From Marichromatium gracile (lineage in GTDB: Bacteria > Pseudomonadota > Gammaproteobacteria > Chromatiales > Chromatiaceae), in the NCBI RefSeq assembly GCF_004343155.1, contig NZ_SMDC01000009.1:62001-126000 (forward strand): a DNA stretch of 64,000 nucleotides, read 5' to 3'. Under the pieces are notes generated by a model. It searched no databases. It was not told where the DNA came from and saw only the letters and a program-made list of their open reading frames with translations. Made by a program: the position numbers and the translations under genes. Shown one piece after another: positions 45,445 through 56,460 of the stretch; positions within the stretch are counted from its first letter, which is position 1; each line of letters starts with the position of its first letter.

Positions 45445-45966
45445 TCAGCCGATCATCAGGTCGATGGCGGCGACGTCGACCGAGACGCCGCGCGCATCCA
45501 GTCCGGCGAGCGCCTCGACCAGCCTCTCCACGGGCCGCTCGCTGTGACCCTGGATGTTCATGATGTAGAGCGGGCTGGCGCTGTCGCCGGCGACGTCCGA
45601 CTCCAGCTCGAGGATGTGGAAGCCCTCGGCGGCCAACGCCTCGGTGACGTCGGCGACGATGCCGGTACGATCGGCCCCGCTCACCCGCACCTGGACGTTG
45701 GGCAGCAGGTGCTGGTGCAGCTCGCCGTTGACGGTATCGATGTGCAGGCGCAGCCCGAGTTCATCGGCCACCGGCGCAAGCGCCGCGCGCAGCGCCGACT
45801 CGGGCTGCTCGGTGGCGACCATCATCATGATGGTGAAGTTGCCGCCGAGACGCAGCATCGAGGCCTCGCCGAGGTTGCAGCCGACACCGCAGAGCGCGCG
45901 GGTGACGCGCGAGACGATCCCGGGGCGGTCGGCACCGACCAGGGTCAGCATCATCCAATCAGACAT
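45445..45966 (-). CDS. gcvR: Glycine cleavage system repressor-like ACT-domain protein
   Basis: A 173-residue protein of two ACT domains (~5-80 and ~90-165) with LVGADRPGIVSRVTRALCGV and VRVSGADRTGIVADVTEALA as the two repeats, the usual GcvR form. In E. coli GcvR binds glycine and inhibits GcvA. Outside enterics the family is a general ACT regulator, so the exact partner is uncertain. It overlaps pgeF by 8 bases and precedes def by 3, so it is in one operon with rluD-pgeF-gcvR-def. Confidence 0.8.
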   Translation of the reverse strand: MSDWMMLTLVGADRPGIVSRVTRALCGVGCNLGEASMLRLGGNFTIMMMVATEQPESALRAALAPVADELGLRLHIDTVNGELHQHLLPNVQVRVSGADRTGIVADVTEALAAEGFHILELESDVAGDSASPLYIMNIQGHSERPVERLVEALAGLDARGVSVDVAAIDLMIG

Positions 45967-46723
45967 GTTCAGGGTCTCCAGTGGACGCGGCGGCGGTCGG
46001 ATCGAGCCAGATCAGGCTCGCCTGCCGACCGGTGACACCGTCGCGCCGGTAAGAAAAGAATCGTTGGGGATCGATATGGGTGCACAGATCGCCGCCGTAA
46101 ACCGCCGTGACTCCGGCGCCCACCAATCGTTGACGGGCAAGCACGAACAGGTCGGCCAACCAGCGGTCGTCGCGTCCCCGGCGGAAGGCGTCGGCGGCGG
46201 CCGGATCGAGGTCGACGAAGCGCTCGCGTACCTCGGGGCCGACCTCGAAGGCATCCGGGCCGATCGCCGGTCCCAGCCAGGCGAGCAGCCGCGAGGGCGC
46301 AATCGCCAGCGCCGCGACCGCACGCTCGATCACCCCGTCGGCCAGACCGCGCCAACCGGCATGCACCGCCGCCACCCGGGTGCCCTCACGATCGCACAGC
46401 AGCAACGGCAGACAGTCGGCGGTGAGCACCGCGCAGACCCGTCCCGGGCGCAGGCTCACCGCCGCATCGGCCCGGCAGCCGGGCGCGGCTGTGTCGTCGG
46501 CGACGACACAGCCGTGGACCTGTTCGAGCCACAGCGGCTCCTCGGGCAACCCGGCCTGGTCGCGCAACAGGGCGCGGTTGCGCGCCACCCGCGCCGGATC
46601 GTCACCGACATGGGTGGCGAGATTGAGCCCGGCGTAGGGGGCTTCGCTGAGGCCACCGGCGCGGGTGGTCGAGAACGCCCGCACCCGCGCCGGGGCGGGC
46701 CAGTCAGGTCGGATCGGCGTCAT
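45959..46723 (-). CDS. pgeF: Peptidoglycan editing factor PgeF (YfiH family)
   Basis: A 254-residue cytoplasmic metalloprotein. Signature blocks: STTRAGGLSEAPYAGLNLAT, LEQVHGCVV (His), LTADCLPLLLCD (Cys ligand), VAAVHAGWRGLADGV (His), and GGDLCTHIDPQRFFSYRRDG. YfiH/PgeF is a multi-copper oxidase-like fold without that activity. It removes wrong L-Ser in UDP-MurNAc peptides. The start overlaps the end of rluD by 20 bases, and the stop overlaps gcvR. Older databases call it polyphenol oxidase/laccase domain protein. Confidence 0.93.
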   Translation of the reverse strand: MTPIRPDWPAPARVRAFSTTRAGGLSEAPYAGLNLATHVGDDPARVARNRALLRDQAGLPEEPLWLEQVHGCVVADDTAAPGCRADAAVSLRPGRVCAVLTADCLPLLLCDREGTRVAAVHAGWRGLADGVIERAVAALAIAPSRLLAWLGPAIGPDAFEVGPEVRERFVDLDPAAADAFRRGRDDRWLADLFVLARQRLVGAGVTAVYGGDLCTHIDPQRFFSYRRDGVTGRQASLIWLDPTAAASTGDPEHV

Positions 46724-47717
46724 CCTCGCTCTCCTCGCGCAGCTGCGCGAGCAGCGCCTCCAGATCAGCGGCCATCGCCACCTCCCAGTGCAGCTCGCGC
46801 CCGTCCTCGGGGTGGCGCAACCCGAGCCGGATGGCGTGCAGCGCCTGGCGCGGGAAGTGTTGCAGTGCCTCGCGCAGCGCCACGCTGCAGCCGCGCGGCG
46901 GGCGCGGGCGACCGCCATAGAGACGGTCGCCGACCAGGGGATAACGCAGGTGCGACATGTGCACGCGGATCTGGTGGGTGCGCCCGGTCTCGAGCTCGAC
47001 GGCGAGCAGGGTGTGGCCGGGGAAGCGTTCGAGCACCCGGTAGTGGCTCACCGCCGGACGCCCGCCGGCGACCACCGCCATGCGCGTGCGCTGGGTGGGG
47101 TGGCGCCCCACCGGGGCCTCGACCCGAGCGCCGGCGACACACTCGCCGATCACCAGGGCGCGATACTCGCGATGGACCTCGCGCAGCCGCAGCTGCTCGA
47201 CCAGCGAGCGATGGGCGGCGAGCGTCTTGGCCACCACCAACAGCCCCGAGGTGTCCTTGTCGAGACGGTGGACGATCCCGGCGCGCGGCAGCGCCGCCAG
47301 CCCCGGATCGTGGTGCAGCAGCGCGTTCTGCAGGGTGCCGTCGGGGTTGCCGGCGGCGGGGTGGACGACCAGCCCGGCGGGCTTGTTGACCACCAGCAGG
47401 GCGTCGTCCTCGTGGACGATGTCGAGCGCGATCGGCTGCGCCACACAGCGCTCGTCGAGCGCCAGGGTGGCGGCGAGCCGGATGCGCTCGCCGCCCCAGA
47501 CCTTGTCGCGCGGACGCCGACGCTGGTCGTCGACCACAAGCTCGCCGGACTCGATCCATTGCTGCAGGCGGCTGCGCGAGAACTCCGGCAGCAGTTCGGC
47601 GAGCACCTGGTCGAGGCGGCGTCCGGCGTGGCCGGGCCCGAGCACCAGATCACGCTCGATGCGTTGGTGTGCGACTCCGACGTTCACGCGCACACCGCCC
47701 GGCGCCGGGGACGGCAA
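46704..47717 (-). CDS. rluD: 23S rRNA pseudouridine synthase (RluD)
   Basis: A ~337-residue enzyme that makes pseudouridines in helix 69 of 23S rRNA. The S4 RNA-binding domain (RRLDQVLAELLPEFSRSRL) is followed by the catalytic domain with GIVHRLDKDTSGLLVVAKT (catalytic Asp) and the RTHQIRVHMSHLRYPLVGD block. The TTG at 47717 is the first start. GTG at 47693 also fits, giving VRVNVG. Neither has a clear ribosome site. It is divergent from bamD, a common gene neighbourhood in proteobacteria (bamD-rluD-pgeF). Confidence 0.94.
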   Translation of the reverse strand: MPSPAPGGVRVNVGVAHQRIERDLVLGPGHAGRRLDQVLAELLPEFSRSRLQQWIESGELVVDDQRRRPRDKVWGGERIRLAATLALDERCVAQPIALDIVHEDDALLVVNKPAGLVVHPAAGNPDGTLQNALLHHDPGLAALPRAGIVHRLDKDTSGLLVVAKTLAAHRSLVEQLRLREVHREYRALVIGECVAGARVEAPVGRHPTQRTRMAVVAGGRPAVSHYRVLERFPGHTLLAVELETGRTHQIRVHMSHLRYPLVGDRLYGGRPRPPRGCSVALREALQHFPRQALHAIRLGLRHPEDGRELHWEVAMAADLEALLAQLREESEDDADPT

Positions 47718-47783
47718 AGGGGGGCGCTGGCGTGGACGCCTTCGCGTATACTGGGATGATTTTCGAACAGGTATTCCACGGAC

Positions 47784-48611
47784 ATGCCAAGAACGTTAAC
47801 ACGACTTCCCGCGCTGCTGCTCGTCGCGCTGCTCACCGGCTGCGGCGTGTTCGGCGAGGAGATCGACCAGACCGCGAACTGGGGTGCGTCCAAGCTCTAC
47901 GCCGAGGCCGCCGCCGAACTCGACGCGGGCAACTACACACGGGCGATCGAATACTACGAAAAACTCGAGGCGCGCTACCCGTTCGGGCGCTACGCCATGC
48001 AGGCCCAGCTCGATGCGGCCTACGCCAATTATCGCGCCGACGAACCGGAAGCGGCGCTGGCTGCGGCCGATCGCTTCATCAAGCTCTACCCGCAGAACCC
48101 CTTCGTCGACTATGCCTACTACCTCAAGGGCATCGTCAACTACAACCGCAGCGTCGGCTTCCTCGACCGCTATATCCCCACCGATCCGTCGCAGCGCGAC
48201 CCCGGCTCGGCGCTCGACGCCTTCGAGGACTTCGCCATCCTCGTCGAGCGCTTCCCGCAGAGCCGCTACGCCGCCGATGCCCGTCAGCGCATGCTCTATC
48301 TGCGCAACAACCTCGCCAAGCACGAGGTCAACGTCGCGCGCTACTACATGAAGCGGGGTGCCTATCTGGCGGCGGCCAACCGCGCCGAATACGTCATCCA
48401 GCGCTTCCAGCGCACCAGCGCGGTGGAGGGTGCCCTGGAGGTGATGATCGACGCCTACGAGGCGCTCGGCAAGGAGGCGCTCGCCGCCGACGCGCGTCGG
48501 GTGCTCGAGGTCAACCGCGAGGCCGGACGCTTCATCGACGACACGCCCAAGCCCGAGGACATCAGTCTCGCGCGCAAGGTCTGGGACTATCTCAGCCTCG
48601 ACGAGAACTGA
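47784..48611 (+). CDS. bamD: Outer membrane assembly lipoprotein BamD
   Basis: A 275-residue lipoprotein: signal MPRTLTRLPALLLVALLTGC with the lipobox LLTGC (Cys20). It is then made of five TPR-like repeats: LYAEAAAELDAGNYTRAIEY, the conserved YEKLEARYPFGRYAMQAQLD, and RAEYVIQRFQRTSAVEGAL. It is part of the BAM complex in the outer membrane, facing the periplasm. Length fits the family (E. coli 245). Divergent from rluD. Confidence 0.96.
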   Translation: MPRTLTRLPALLLVALLTGCGVFGEEIDQTANWGASKLYAEAAAELDAGNYTRAIEYYEKLEARYPFGRYAMQAQLDAAYANYRADEPEAALAAADRFIKLYPQNPFVDYAYYLKGIVNYNRSVGFLDRYIPTDPSQRDPGSALDAFEDFAILVERFPQSRYAADARQRMLYLRNNLAKHEVNVARYYMKRGAYLAAANRAEYVIQRFQRTSAVEGALEVMIDAYEALGKEALAADARRVLEVNREAGRFIDDTPKPEDISLARKVWDYLSLDEN

Positions 48612-48677
48612 GCCCGCCCCTCGGGACGCCCTCCCCTCACACAGCGTCAGCGATCGGCCGTAACCCCCGACGGTGTG

Positions 48678-48704
48678 CAGGGGCGCGGCGGGCGCCCCTC
48701 GGCA
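48678..48704. terminator. Possible shared terminator hairpin between bamD and glnB
   Basis: GGGGCGC-GGCGG-GCGCCCC near 48681-48700 forms a strong GC hairpin between convergent genes. There is no T-run, so rho-independent activity is not certain. Confidence 0.35.
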
Positions 48705-48710
48705 AACCGG

Positions 48711-49070
<360 letters not shown>

Positions 49071-49071
49071 T

Positions 49072-49086
49072 CACGGCCTGGCCGTG
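49072..49086. promoter_or_regulatory. Perfect palindrome upstream of glnB
   Basis: CACGGCC-T-GGCCGTG (49072-49086), 23 bases upstream of the minus-strand glnB start. It is a symmetrical dyad in the 110-base gap to nadE. It might be an operator. The regulator is unknown. Confidence 0.35.
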
Positions 49087-49162
49087 AGTATACGTTTGCG
49101 TCCGGGCAAAAGACAGCGAGCCCCGGGCGCGGCGCGGGGCTCGCAGGCGTTCGCATCGGGGT

Positions 49163-50806
49163 TCAGAAACCGCTGGTGATGGGGTAGCGCCGATCGCGAC
49201 CGAAGGCGCGCGCGGAGATGCGCACCCCGGGCGGGGCCTGACGGCGCTTGTACTCGCTGCGATCGACCAGGCGCGCGACGCGCTCGACCTCCTCGCGCGC
49301 ATAACCGGCGGCGACGATCGCCGCGACGCCCTCGTCGCACTCGATATAGCGGCGCAGAATCTCGTCGAGCCGGTCGTAGGGCGGCAGGCTGTCCTGATCG
49401 GTCTGATCCGGGCGCAGCTCGGCCGAGGGGGGACGGGTGATCACCCGTTCCGGGATCACCTCGACCTCGCGATTGCGATAGCGGGCGAGACGATAGACGA
49501 GCTGCTTGGGCACGTCCTTGATCGGCGCGAAACCGCCGGCCATGTCGCCGTAGAGGGTGGCGTAGCCGACCGCCATCTCGCTCTTGTTGCCGGTGGTGAG
49601 CAGGATCGAGCCGCGCTTGTTGCTGATCGCCATCAGCAGCACGCCGCGACAGCGCGCCTGGAGGTTCTCCTCGGTGACATCGGCGGGGGCGCCGGCGAAG
49701 ACCGGCTCGAGCATCCCGAGAAAGGTGTCGAAGGCCGGACCGATGGGGAGCTGATAGGCCTGGACCCCGAGCCGGCGCGCCTCCTCGAAGGCATCCTCGT
49801 TGCTGATGTCGGCGGTATAGCGCGAGGGCATCAGCACCGCCTCGACCCGATCGGCGCCGAGCGCATCGACCGCGATCGCCAGGGTCAGTGCCGAGTCGAT
49901 TCCGCCCGAGAGTCCGAGCACCGCCCCCGTGAAGCCGTTCTTGCGCACATAGTCGCGCACCCCCAGCACCAGCGCGCGGTAGATCGCCGCCTCGTCATCG
50001 AGCGGTTGCGGCCGGGGCACATCGGCACGGGCCGCAGCGGGCGCGCCGGCGGCATCGAGCACCAGGTCGAGCGCCGCCTCGTCGAAACAGGGCGCGCGCG
50101 CCACCTGCCTGCCCGTGGCGTCGACGGCGAAGGAGGCGCCATCGAACACCAGCTCGTCCTGGCCGCCGACCAGGTTGGCATAGAGGATCGTCACCCCGTG
50201 CTCGCGCGCGCGGCGCGCCACCAGCGCCTCGCGCTCGGCGCGCTTGCCGGCATGGAAGGGCGAGGCATTGATATTGACCAGCAGCTGGGCGCCGGCCTCG
50301 ACCGCCTGACGGGTCGGCTCCTCCTGCCAGATGTCCTCGCAGACGCTCAACCCGACGCACAGCCCGCGGTGCTCGAACACCCCGGCCAGGGTGCCGGGCT
50401 GGAAATAGCGCTTCTCGTCGAACACGCCGTAGTTGGGCAGCGCCTGTTTGGCGTACTCGGCGACCGTCTCGCCGTCGCGGATCACCCCGGCGACGTTGAA
50501 CAGACCGCCGACGGCGGTGCGCGGGTAACCGAGCACCAGGGTGATGCCGGCGCTCGCGGCACGGATGCGCGCCAGCGCCGCCTCCACCCGCTCGGCGCAC
50601 TCCGGGCGCAGCAGCAGATCCTCGGGCGGGTAGCCGGTGAGCGCCAGCTCGGGGAAGACCACCAGGTCGATGCCCTCGGCGCGAGCGGCGGCGAGCGCCG
50701 CGATCACCTGTTCGGCATTGCCGGCGATGTCGCCGACCAGTGGGTTGAACTGGACGATCCGGACCCGGCTCGTCGGCTGCGATGCGTTCATCGATTCATT
50801 CATCAC
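49163..50806 (-). CDS. nadE: Glutamine-hydrolysing NAD+ synthase
   Basis: A 547-residue enzyme. An N-terminal nitrilase-type glutaminase domain (~10-260) has VFPELALTGYPPEDLL (Glu), and GLSVCEDIWQE (nucleophile Cys). The C-terminal synthetase has VLGLSGGIDSALTLAIA (P-loop SGGxDS), and TTGNKSEMAVGYATLYGDMA. It converts nicotinate adenine dinucleotide to NAD+ with Gln as nitrogen donor. The first Met is at 50806. An alternative MNASQPTS start is five codons inside. It is just downstream (4 bases) of sucD on the same strand. Confidence 0.95.
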   Translation of the reverse strand: MMNESMNASQPTSRVRIVQFNPLVGDIAGNAEQVIAALAAARAEGIDLVVFPELALTGYPPEDLLLRPECAERVEAALARIRAASAGITLVLGYPRTAVGGLFNVAGVIRDGETVAEYAKQALPNYGVFDEKRYFQPGTLAGVFEHRGLCVGLSVCEDIWQEEPTRQAVEAGAQLLVNINASPFHAGKRAEREALVARRAREHGVTILYANLVGGQDELVFDGASFAVDATGRQVARAPCFDEAALDLVLDAAGAPAAARADVPRPQPLDDEAAIYRALVLGVRDYVRKNGFTGAVLGLSGGIDSALTLAIAVDALGADRVEAVLMPSRYTADISNEDAFEEARRLGVQAYQLPIGPAFDTFLGMLEPVFAGAPADVTEENLQARCRGVLLMAISNKRGSILLTTGNKSEMAVGYATLYGDMAGGFAPIKDVPKQLVYRLARYRNREVEVIPERVITRPPSAELRPDQTDQDSLPPYDRLDEILRRYIECDEGVAAIVAAGYAREEVERVARLVDRSEYKRRQAPPGVRISARAFGRDRRYPITSGF

Positions 50807-50810
50807 GGGT

Positions 50811-51677
50811 TCAGATCAGCTCGGCGATACGCGCGCCCATCAGCGCCGGTGAGCGCACCACCGCCACCCCGGCGGTCTCGAGCGCGGCGAACTTGCCCTC
50901 GGCGGTGCCCTGCCCGCCGGTGACGATCGCCCCGGCATGGCCCATGCGCTTGCCCGGGGGGGCGGTGACCCCGGCGATGTAGGCCACCACCGGCTTGCTC
51001 ATGCGCTGCTCGATGAAGCGCGCGGCGGCCTCCTCGGCACCGCCGCCGATCTCGCCGACCAGGATCACGCCCTCGGTCTCCGGATCGTCCTCGAACAGCG
51101 CCAGACAGTCGACGAAGTCGAGGCCGTGGATGGGGTCGCCGCCGATGCCGATGCAGGTGCTCTGACCGAGCCCGACCTGGGTGGTCTGCCACACCGCCTC
51201 GTAGGTGAGGGTGCCCGAGCGCGAGACGATGCCGACCCGGCCACGGCTGTGGATGTCGCCGGGCATGATACCGATCTTGCATGCCTCCGGAGTGATCACC
51301 CCGGGACAGTTGGGGCCGATCAGACAGGCCCCGGTGCCGGCGAGCACGGTCTTGACCCGCAGCATGTCGTGTACCGGGATGCCCTCGGTGATGCACACGA
51401 TCACCCGGATGCCGGCGTCGGCGGCCTCGAGGATGGCGTCGGCGGCAAAGGGCGCGGGCACATAGATCATGCTCGCATCGGCACCGGTGGCGGCCACCGC
51501 CTCGTGGACGGTGTCGAACACCGGGCGGTCGAGATGACGCTGCCCGCCCTTGCCCGGGGTCACGCCACCGACCAGGTTGGTGCCGTAGGCGATCGCCTGT
51601 TCGCTGTGGAAGGTGCCCTGACGACCGGTGAACCCCTGGCAGATCACCCGGGTGTCGGCATCGATCAGTACGCTCAT
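50811..51677 (-). CDS. sucD: Succinate-CoA ligase, alpha subunit
   Basis: A 288-residue subunit that carries the phosphohistidine. The CoA-binding domain has [30 protein letters not shown], and [13 protein letters not shown]. The ligase domain has the active-site [16 protein letters not shown] (His). It makes ATP/GTP from succinyl-CoA in the TCA cycle with SucC. Its ATG overlaps the sucC stop by 4 bases (ATGA), so subunits are made in equal amounts. Confidence 0.97.
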   Translation of the reverse strand: MSVLIDADTRVICQGFTGRQGTFHSEQAIAYGTNLVGGVTPGKGGQRHLDRPVFDTVHEAVAATGADASMIYVPAPFAADAILEAADAGIRVIVCITEGIPVHDMLRVKTVLAGTGACLIGPNCPGVITPEACKIGIMPGDIHSRGRVGIVSRSGTLTYEAVWQTTQVGLGQSTCIGIGGDPIHGLDFVDCLALFEDDPETEGVILVGEIGGGAEEAAARFIEQRMSKPVVAYIAGVTAPPGKRMGHAGAIVTGGQGTAEGKFAALETAGVAVVRSPALMGARIAELI

Positions 51678-52858
51678 CGCCCCTGCTCCTCGCGGGCACC
51701 GCCCGCCAAGGCGACCACCCGGGCCGCCGCATCGTTGAGACTGCTCGCCGGCTCCAGCGCCAGCCCACTGGCGGCGAGCAGCGCCCGCCCCTGCGCGGCG
51801 TTGGTCCCCTCCAGGCGCACCACCACCGGGACGGCGACCTGGACCTCGCGCACCGCCTGCATGATGCCCTCGGCGATCAGGTCACAGCGCACGATACCGC
51901 CGAAGATGTTGACCAGCACCGCCTCGACCTTGGGGTCGGACAGGATCAGCTTGAACGCCTCGGCCACCCGCTCGGCGGTGGCGCCGCCACCGACATCGAG
52001 GAAGTTGGCCGGGGCGCCGCCGTGGAGCTTGACCAGGTCCATGGTCGCCATCGCCAGCCCGGCACCGTTGACCATGCAGCCGATGTTGCCCTCGAGGCTG
52101 ATGTAGTTGAGCGCGTGAGCGCGCGCGGCGGCCTCGCGATCGTCCTCCTGCCCGGGGTCGCGCAGCGCGGTGAGCGCGGAGTGACGATAGAGCGCGTTCT
52201 CGTCGAGTTCGATCTTGGCATCGAGCGCGACCAGCTCACCGTCCTCGGTGACCACCAGCGGGTTCATCTCGATCAGGGTGGCGTCATGATCGATGGCCAG
52301 GGTGTAGAGCGCGGCGAGCAGCCGACCGAGCGCGGCGATCTGGTCACGCTCGAGCCCCAGCCCGTAGCCGAGTCGGCGCGCATGATAGGGCCGCAACCCG
52401 GTGGCCGGGTGGACGGCGAGCCGGAGGATGCGCTCGGGGGTGGCCGCGGCCACCGCCTCGATATCGACCCCGCCGGCGGCGCTGGCCATGAACACCACCC
52501 GCTCGCTGGCGCGATCGACCAGCACCCCGAGATAGAGTTCGCGGGCGATCGCCGTCGGACGCTCGATCAGCAGGGTCTCGACCGGCAGTCCGCGCGGACC
52601 GGTCTGCGCGGTGACCAGACGGCTGCCGAGCAGCCGCTGCGCCTCGCGCGCGACCGCCTCGGGGTCGTCGCACAGCACCACCCCCCCGGCCTTGCCTCGG
52701 GCACCGGCGTGGATCTGCGCCTTGACCGCCCAGCGCGCGCCGCCGAGACGCTCGCAGACGGCGCGCGCCTCCTGCACGGTCCGCGCCTCGCCGCCGTCGG
52801 GCACCGGGATTGCGCGCTCCCGCAAGAGCCGCTTCGCTTGGTATTCGTGTAGATTCAT
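51674..52858 (-). CDS. sucC: Succinate-CoA ligase, beta subunit
   Basis: A 394-residue ATP-grasp subunit. It starts [20 protein letters not shown], has the nucleotide region [18 protein letters not shown], the Mg/ATP part [20 protein letters not shown] and [17 protein letters not shown]. The family's Lys/Arg set is intact. It forms a complex with SucD, immediately downstream. The operon sucC-sucD-nadE is read on the minus strand. Upstream is the divergent pilS-like gene with 195 bases between. Confidence 0.97.
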   Translation of the reverse strand: MNLHEYQAKRLLRERAIPVPDGGEARTVQEARAVCERLGGARWAVKAQIHAGARGKAGGVVLCDDPEAVAREAQRLLGSRLVTAQTGPRGLPVETLLIERPTAIARELYLGVLVDRASERVVFMASAAGGVDIEAVAAATPERILRLAVHPATGLRPYHARRLGYGLGLERDQIAALGRLLAALYTLAIDHDATLIEMNPLVVTEDGELVALDAKIELDENALYRHSALTALRDPGQEDDREAAARAHALNYISLEGNIGCMVNGAGLAMATMDLVKLHGGAPANFLDVGGGATAERVAEAFKLILSDPKVEAVLVNIFGGIVRCDLIAEGIMQAVREVQVAVPVVVRLEGTNAAQGRALLAASGLALEPASSLNDAAARVVALAGGAREEQGR

Positions 52859-53053
52859 CGAAACTCGTCGTCACGCTGATGACAGAAGACGCCGCCCGCC
52901 CCGGGGCGCCGCGATGACAAGGGGGCGCAACCGATGGTGGCGGACGCCGCCGAACGCGGCGCGCCATCATGCCTACCATGGTCGCAACGCGACAATTCTG
53001 GTCTAATTCCAGCGGCTTTGGCAAAACGCCGCCCGCCTCCCGACAGCATCCCG

Positions 53054-54673
53054 ATGCCCAAGCACGCCTCGTCCCACGCCAGCACCGCCCCCCTCGACCC
53101 GGCATCCTATCCCACCTGGGGGGCGCTGCGCTGGCTGCTGCTGATCCGGCTGCTGCTGGTCGTCGGGCTGACCCTGGTGTTCTCGCCCAACGCGGTCGAT
53201 CCGCTGCTCGCCAGCGCCGACACCGAGCTGGCTTGGTCGGTGCTCCTGGTCTACACCCTGCTGGTACTGCTCAGTGGGCTGAGTCTCTACGGTCAGTGGC
53301 CGGCGCGCAAGCAGCAGGTCTATCTCGCCATCCTCGTCGACATCGTCGTCTTCACCCTGCTGATGCACGCCGCCGGCGGGGTGGCCAGCGGCCTCGGCAT
53401 CCTGCTGACGGTGACGGTGGCCGCCGGGGCGCTGACCATGGAGGGACGGCTGACGCTGCTGTTCGCCGCGCTGGCCACCATCGCGGTGATCGCCCAGCAG
53501 GGCTATCAGGCACTGCAGGGACAGGCGCCGGCCTTCACCCAGGCCGGGCTGCTCGGCATCCTCTTCTTCGCCGTGGCGCTGATCTCACAGATGCTCTATC
53601 ACCGCGCACGCACCGCCGAGGCGCTGGCGGCACGGCGTCAGGTCGACCTCGACGACCTCTCCAAGCTCAACGAGTTCATCATCCAGAACATGGCCACCGG
53701 CATCCTGGTGGCCGACGGCGAGCGGCGGCTGCGACTGATGAACCAGGCCACCCGCGAGCTGCTCGGCATCGCCCACGACCGCCACGCCCCCGGCGTCGCC
53801 CTCGGCGCGGTCAGCACCGCGCTGGCCACCGAACTCGAACGTCTGGTCCAGCCCGGCGCGCACCGTCAGGCGGTGGTCAGCCATCACGGGCGCGCGCTGC
53901 GGGTCAGCGTCAAGCTGCTCGGCGCGCACCGCGCCAGCGGCGTGATCCTCTATCTGCGCGACGACCGCGAGGCCACCGCCGAGGCGCAGCGGATCAAGCT
54001 CGCCGCGCTCGGCACCCTCACCGCGAGCATCGCCCACAACATCCGCAACCCGCTGAGCGCGATCTCCCACGCCGCCGAGCTGTGCGCCGAGGCCCCCGGG
54101 CTCGCGGGCGACGAGCAGCAGTTGCTCGCCATCGTCCACCGCAACAGCGCACGTATCGACGAGATCGTCAGCAGCGTGCTCGAGCTCTCGCGGCGCGACC
54201 GCATGCAGCGCCAGACGCTCGAACTCTACGACTGGTTGCGCGGCTTCGTCGACGAGTTGACCGAGACCCGCCAACTCGGCCCGCGCCGGCTGCACCTGCA
54301 CCTCGAACGCGATCCCGGCACGGTCGTGGCCGACCCCAGACACCTCCACCAGATCCTCGCCAACCTGTGCGAGAACGCCCTGGTTCACGGCGGCGACGGC
54401 CCGGTGACCCTGGTGCTCGACCGCGACCACCACACCCGTCGCCCGTTGCTGGAGGTGATCGACCAGGGACCGGGGATCGCCCCCGAGGTCGCCGACGCCA
54501 TCTTCGACCCCTTCTTCACCACCCGCCACAGCGGCACCGGGCTCGGGCTCTACATCGCCCGCGAGCTGGCCGAGAGCAACGCCATGACCCTCGCGCTGCT
54601 GCCCAACCGCCCCAGCGGCTGTCGCTTCCGCCTGCTGTTCGCGACCACGACGGGCGAGGACCGGGCGGATTGA
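53054..54673 (+). CDS. pilS: PilS-like sensor histidine kinase
   Basis: A 539-residue inner-membrane kinase. About six N-terminal membrane helices (~25-190), a PAS domain (~205-300: IIQNMATGILVADGERRLRL), HisKA with SIAHNIRNPLSAISHAAELC (His in AHNIRNP), and HATPase with N box CENALVHGG, G1 DQGPGIAPEVAD, and GTGLGLYIARELA. This layout, and the NtrC-type partner downstream, are typical of PilS, which controls pilin via PilR. The link to pili is from family and context: no pilA is in the window. Unusually, ~430 bases of repeat DNA lie between it and pilR. Confidence 0.85.
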   Translation: MPKHASSHASTAPLDPASYPTWGALRWLLLIRLLLVVGLTLVFSPNAVDPLLASADTELAWSVLLVYTLLVLLSGLSLYGQWPARKQQVYLAILVDIVVFTLLMHAAGGVASGLGILLTVTVAAGALTMEGRLTLLFAALATIAVIAQQGYQALQGQAPAFTQAGLLGILFFAVALISQMLYHRARTAEALAARRQVDLDDLSKLNEFIIQNMATGILVADGERRLRLMNQATRELLGIAHDRHAPGVALGAVSTALATELERLVQPGAHRQAVVSHHGRALRVSVKLLGAHRASGVILYLRDDREATAEAQRIKLAALGTLTASIAHNIRNPLSAISHAAELCAEAPGLAGDEQQLLAIVHRNSARIDEIVSSVLELSRRDRMQRQTLELYDWLRGFVDELTETRQLGPRRLHLHLERDPGTVVADPRHLHQILANLCENALVHGGDGPVTLVLDRDHHTRRPLLEVIDQGPGIAPEVADAIFDPFFTTRHSGTGLGLYIARELAESNAMTLALLPNRPSGCRFRLLFATTTGEDRAD

Positions 54674-54873
54674 ACCCAGCGGCCAGCCGGAAAGATTGAA
54701 CCGCAAAGCCGCAAAGGGCGCGAAGGGGGATTGAGCGGTCAGCCACCAGCGACCAGCGACCAGCCGCCACTGGGGCGATCGTCCAACGGCGGCGCAGACC
54801 CGCAACGTCCGTGGCCTCACGCCGACATCACGCATCATCCCCTTTGCGCACTTCGCGGCTTTGCGGTTCAATC
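54674..54873. repeat. Repeat module between pilS and pilR (left part)
   Basis: This stretch has the same modules as at 34 kb: GATTGAACCGCAAAGCCGC, GAAGGGGGATTGAGCGGTCA, imperfect heptamers (CAGCCAC, CAGCGAC, CAGCGAC, CAGCCGC), then GGCGATCGTCCAACGGCGG, CCTTTGCGCACTTCGCGGC and GCGGTTCAATC, leading into the perfect heptamer array. No gene is supported. Confidence 0.85.
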
Positions 54874-54939
54874 CTGGCGGCTGGCGGCTGGCGGCTGGCG
54901 GCTGGCGGCTGGCGGCTGGCGGCTGGCGGCTGGCGGCTG
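54874..54939. repeat. Perfect 7-bp tandem array (CTGGCGG), ~9.4 copies
   Basis: Third array of the family, in the same orientation as that at 34.9 kb, again directly after GCGGTTCAATC. After it come further short near-repeats TTTGCGGTTCATC / TTCGCGGTTCATC (54975-55018). Confidence 0.95.
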
Positions 54940-55108
54940 AAAACCTTTTCTCCATCTTCGCGCTCTTCGCGCCATTGCGGTTCATCCCTTTGCGGTTCAT
55001 CTCTTCGCGGTTCATCTCTCTGGCCGCTGATCGCTGGCGACCGGTCGACGCTCCGCGCTATCCTTGATGCAGCGCATGCCCTACCACCGACGGACCCAGA
55101 CCGACCCG

Positions 55109-56422
<1,314 letters not shown>

Positions 56423-56460
56423 CCCATCGCCCCACGGCACCACACCCGAGGACCCTGCGC

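Noticed and set aside
45959-46723. Laccase / polyphenol oxidase
   Set aside because: The sequence is of the YfiH/PgeF family, whose accepted role is peptidoglycan editing. Older laccase labels do not hold for the family.
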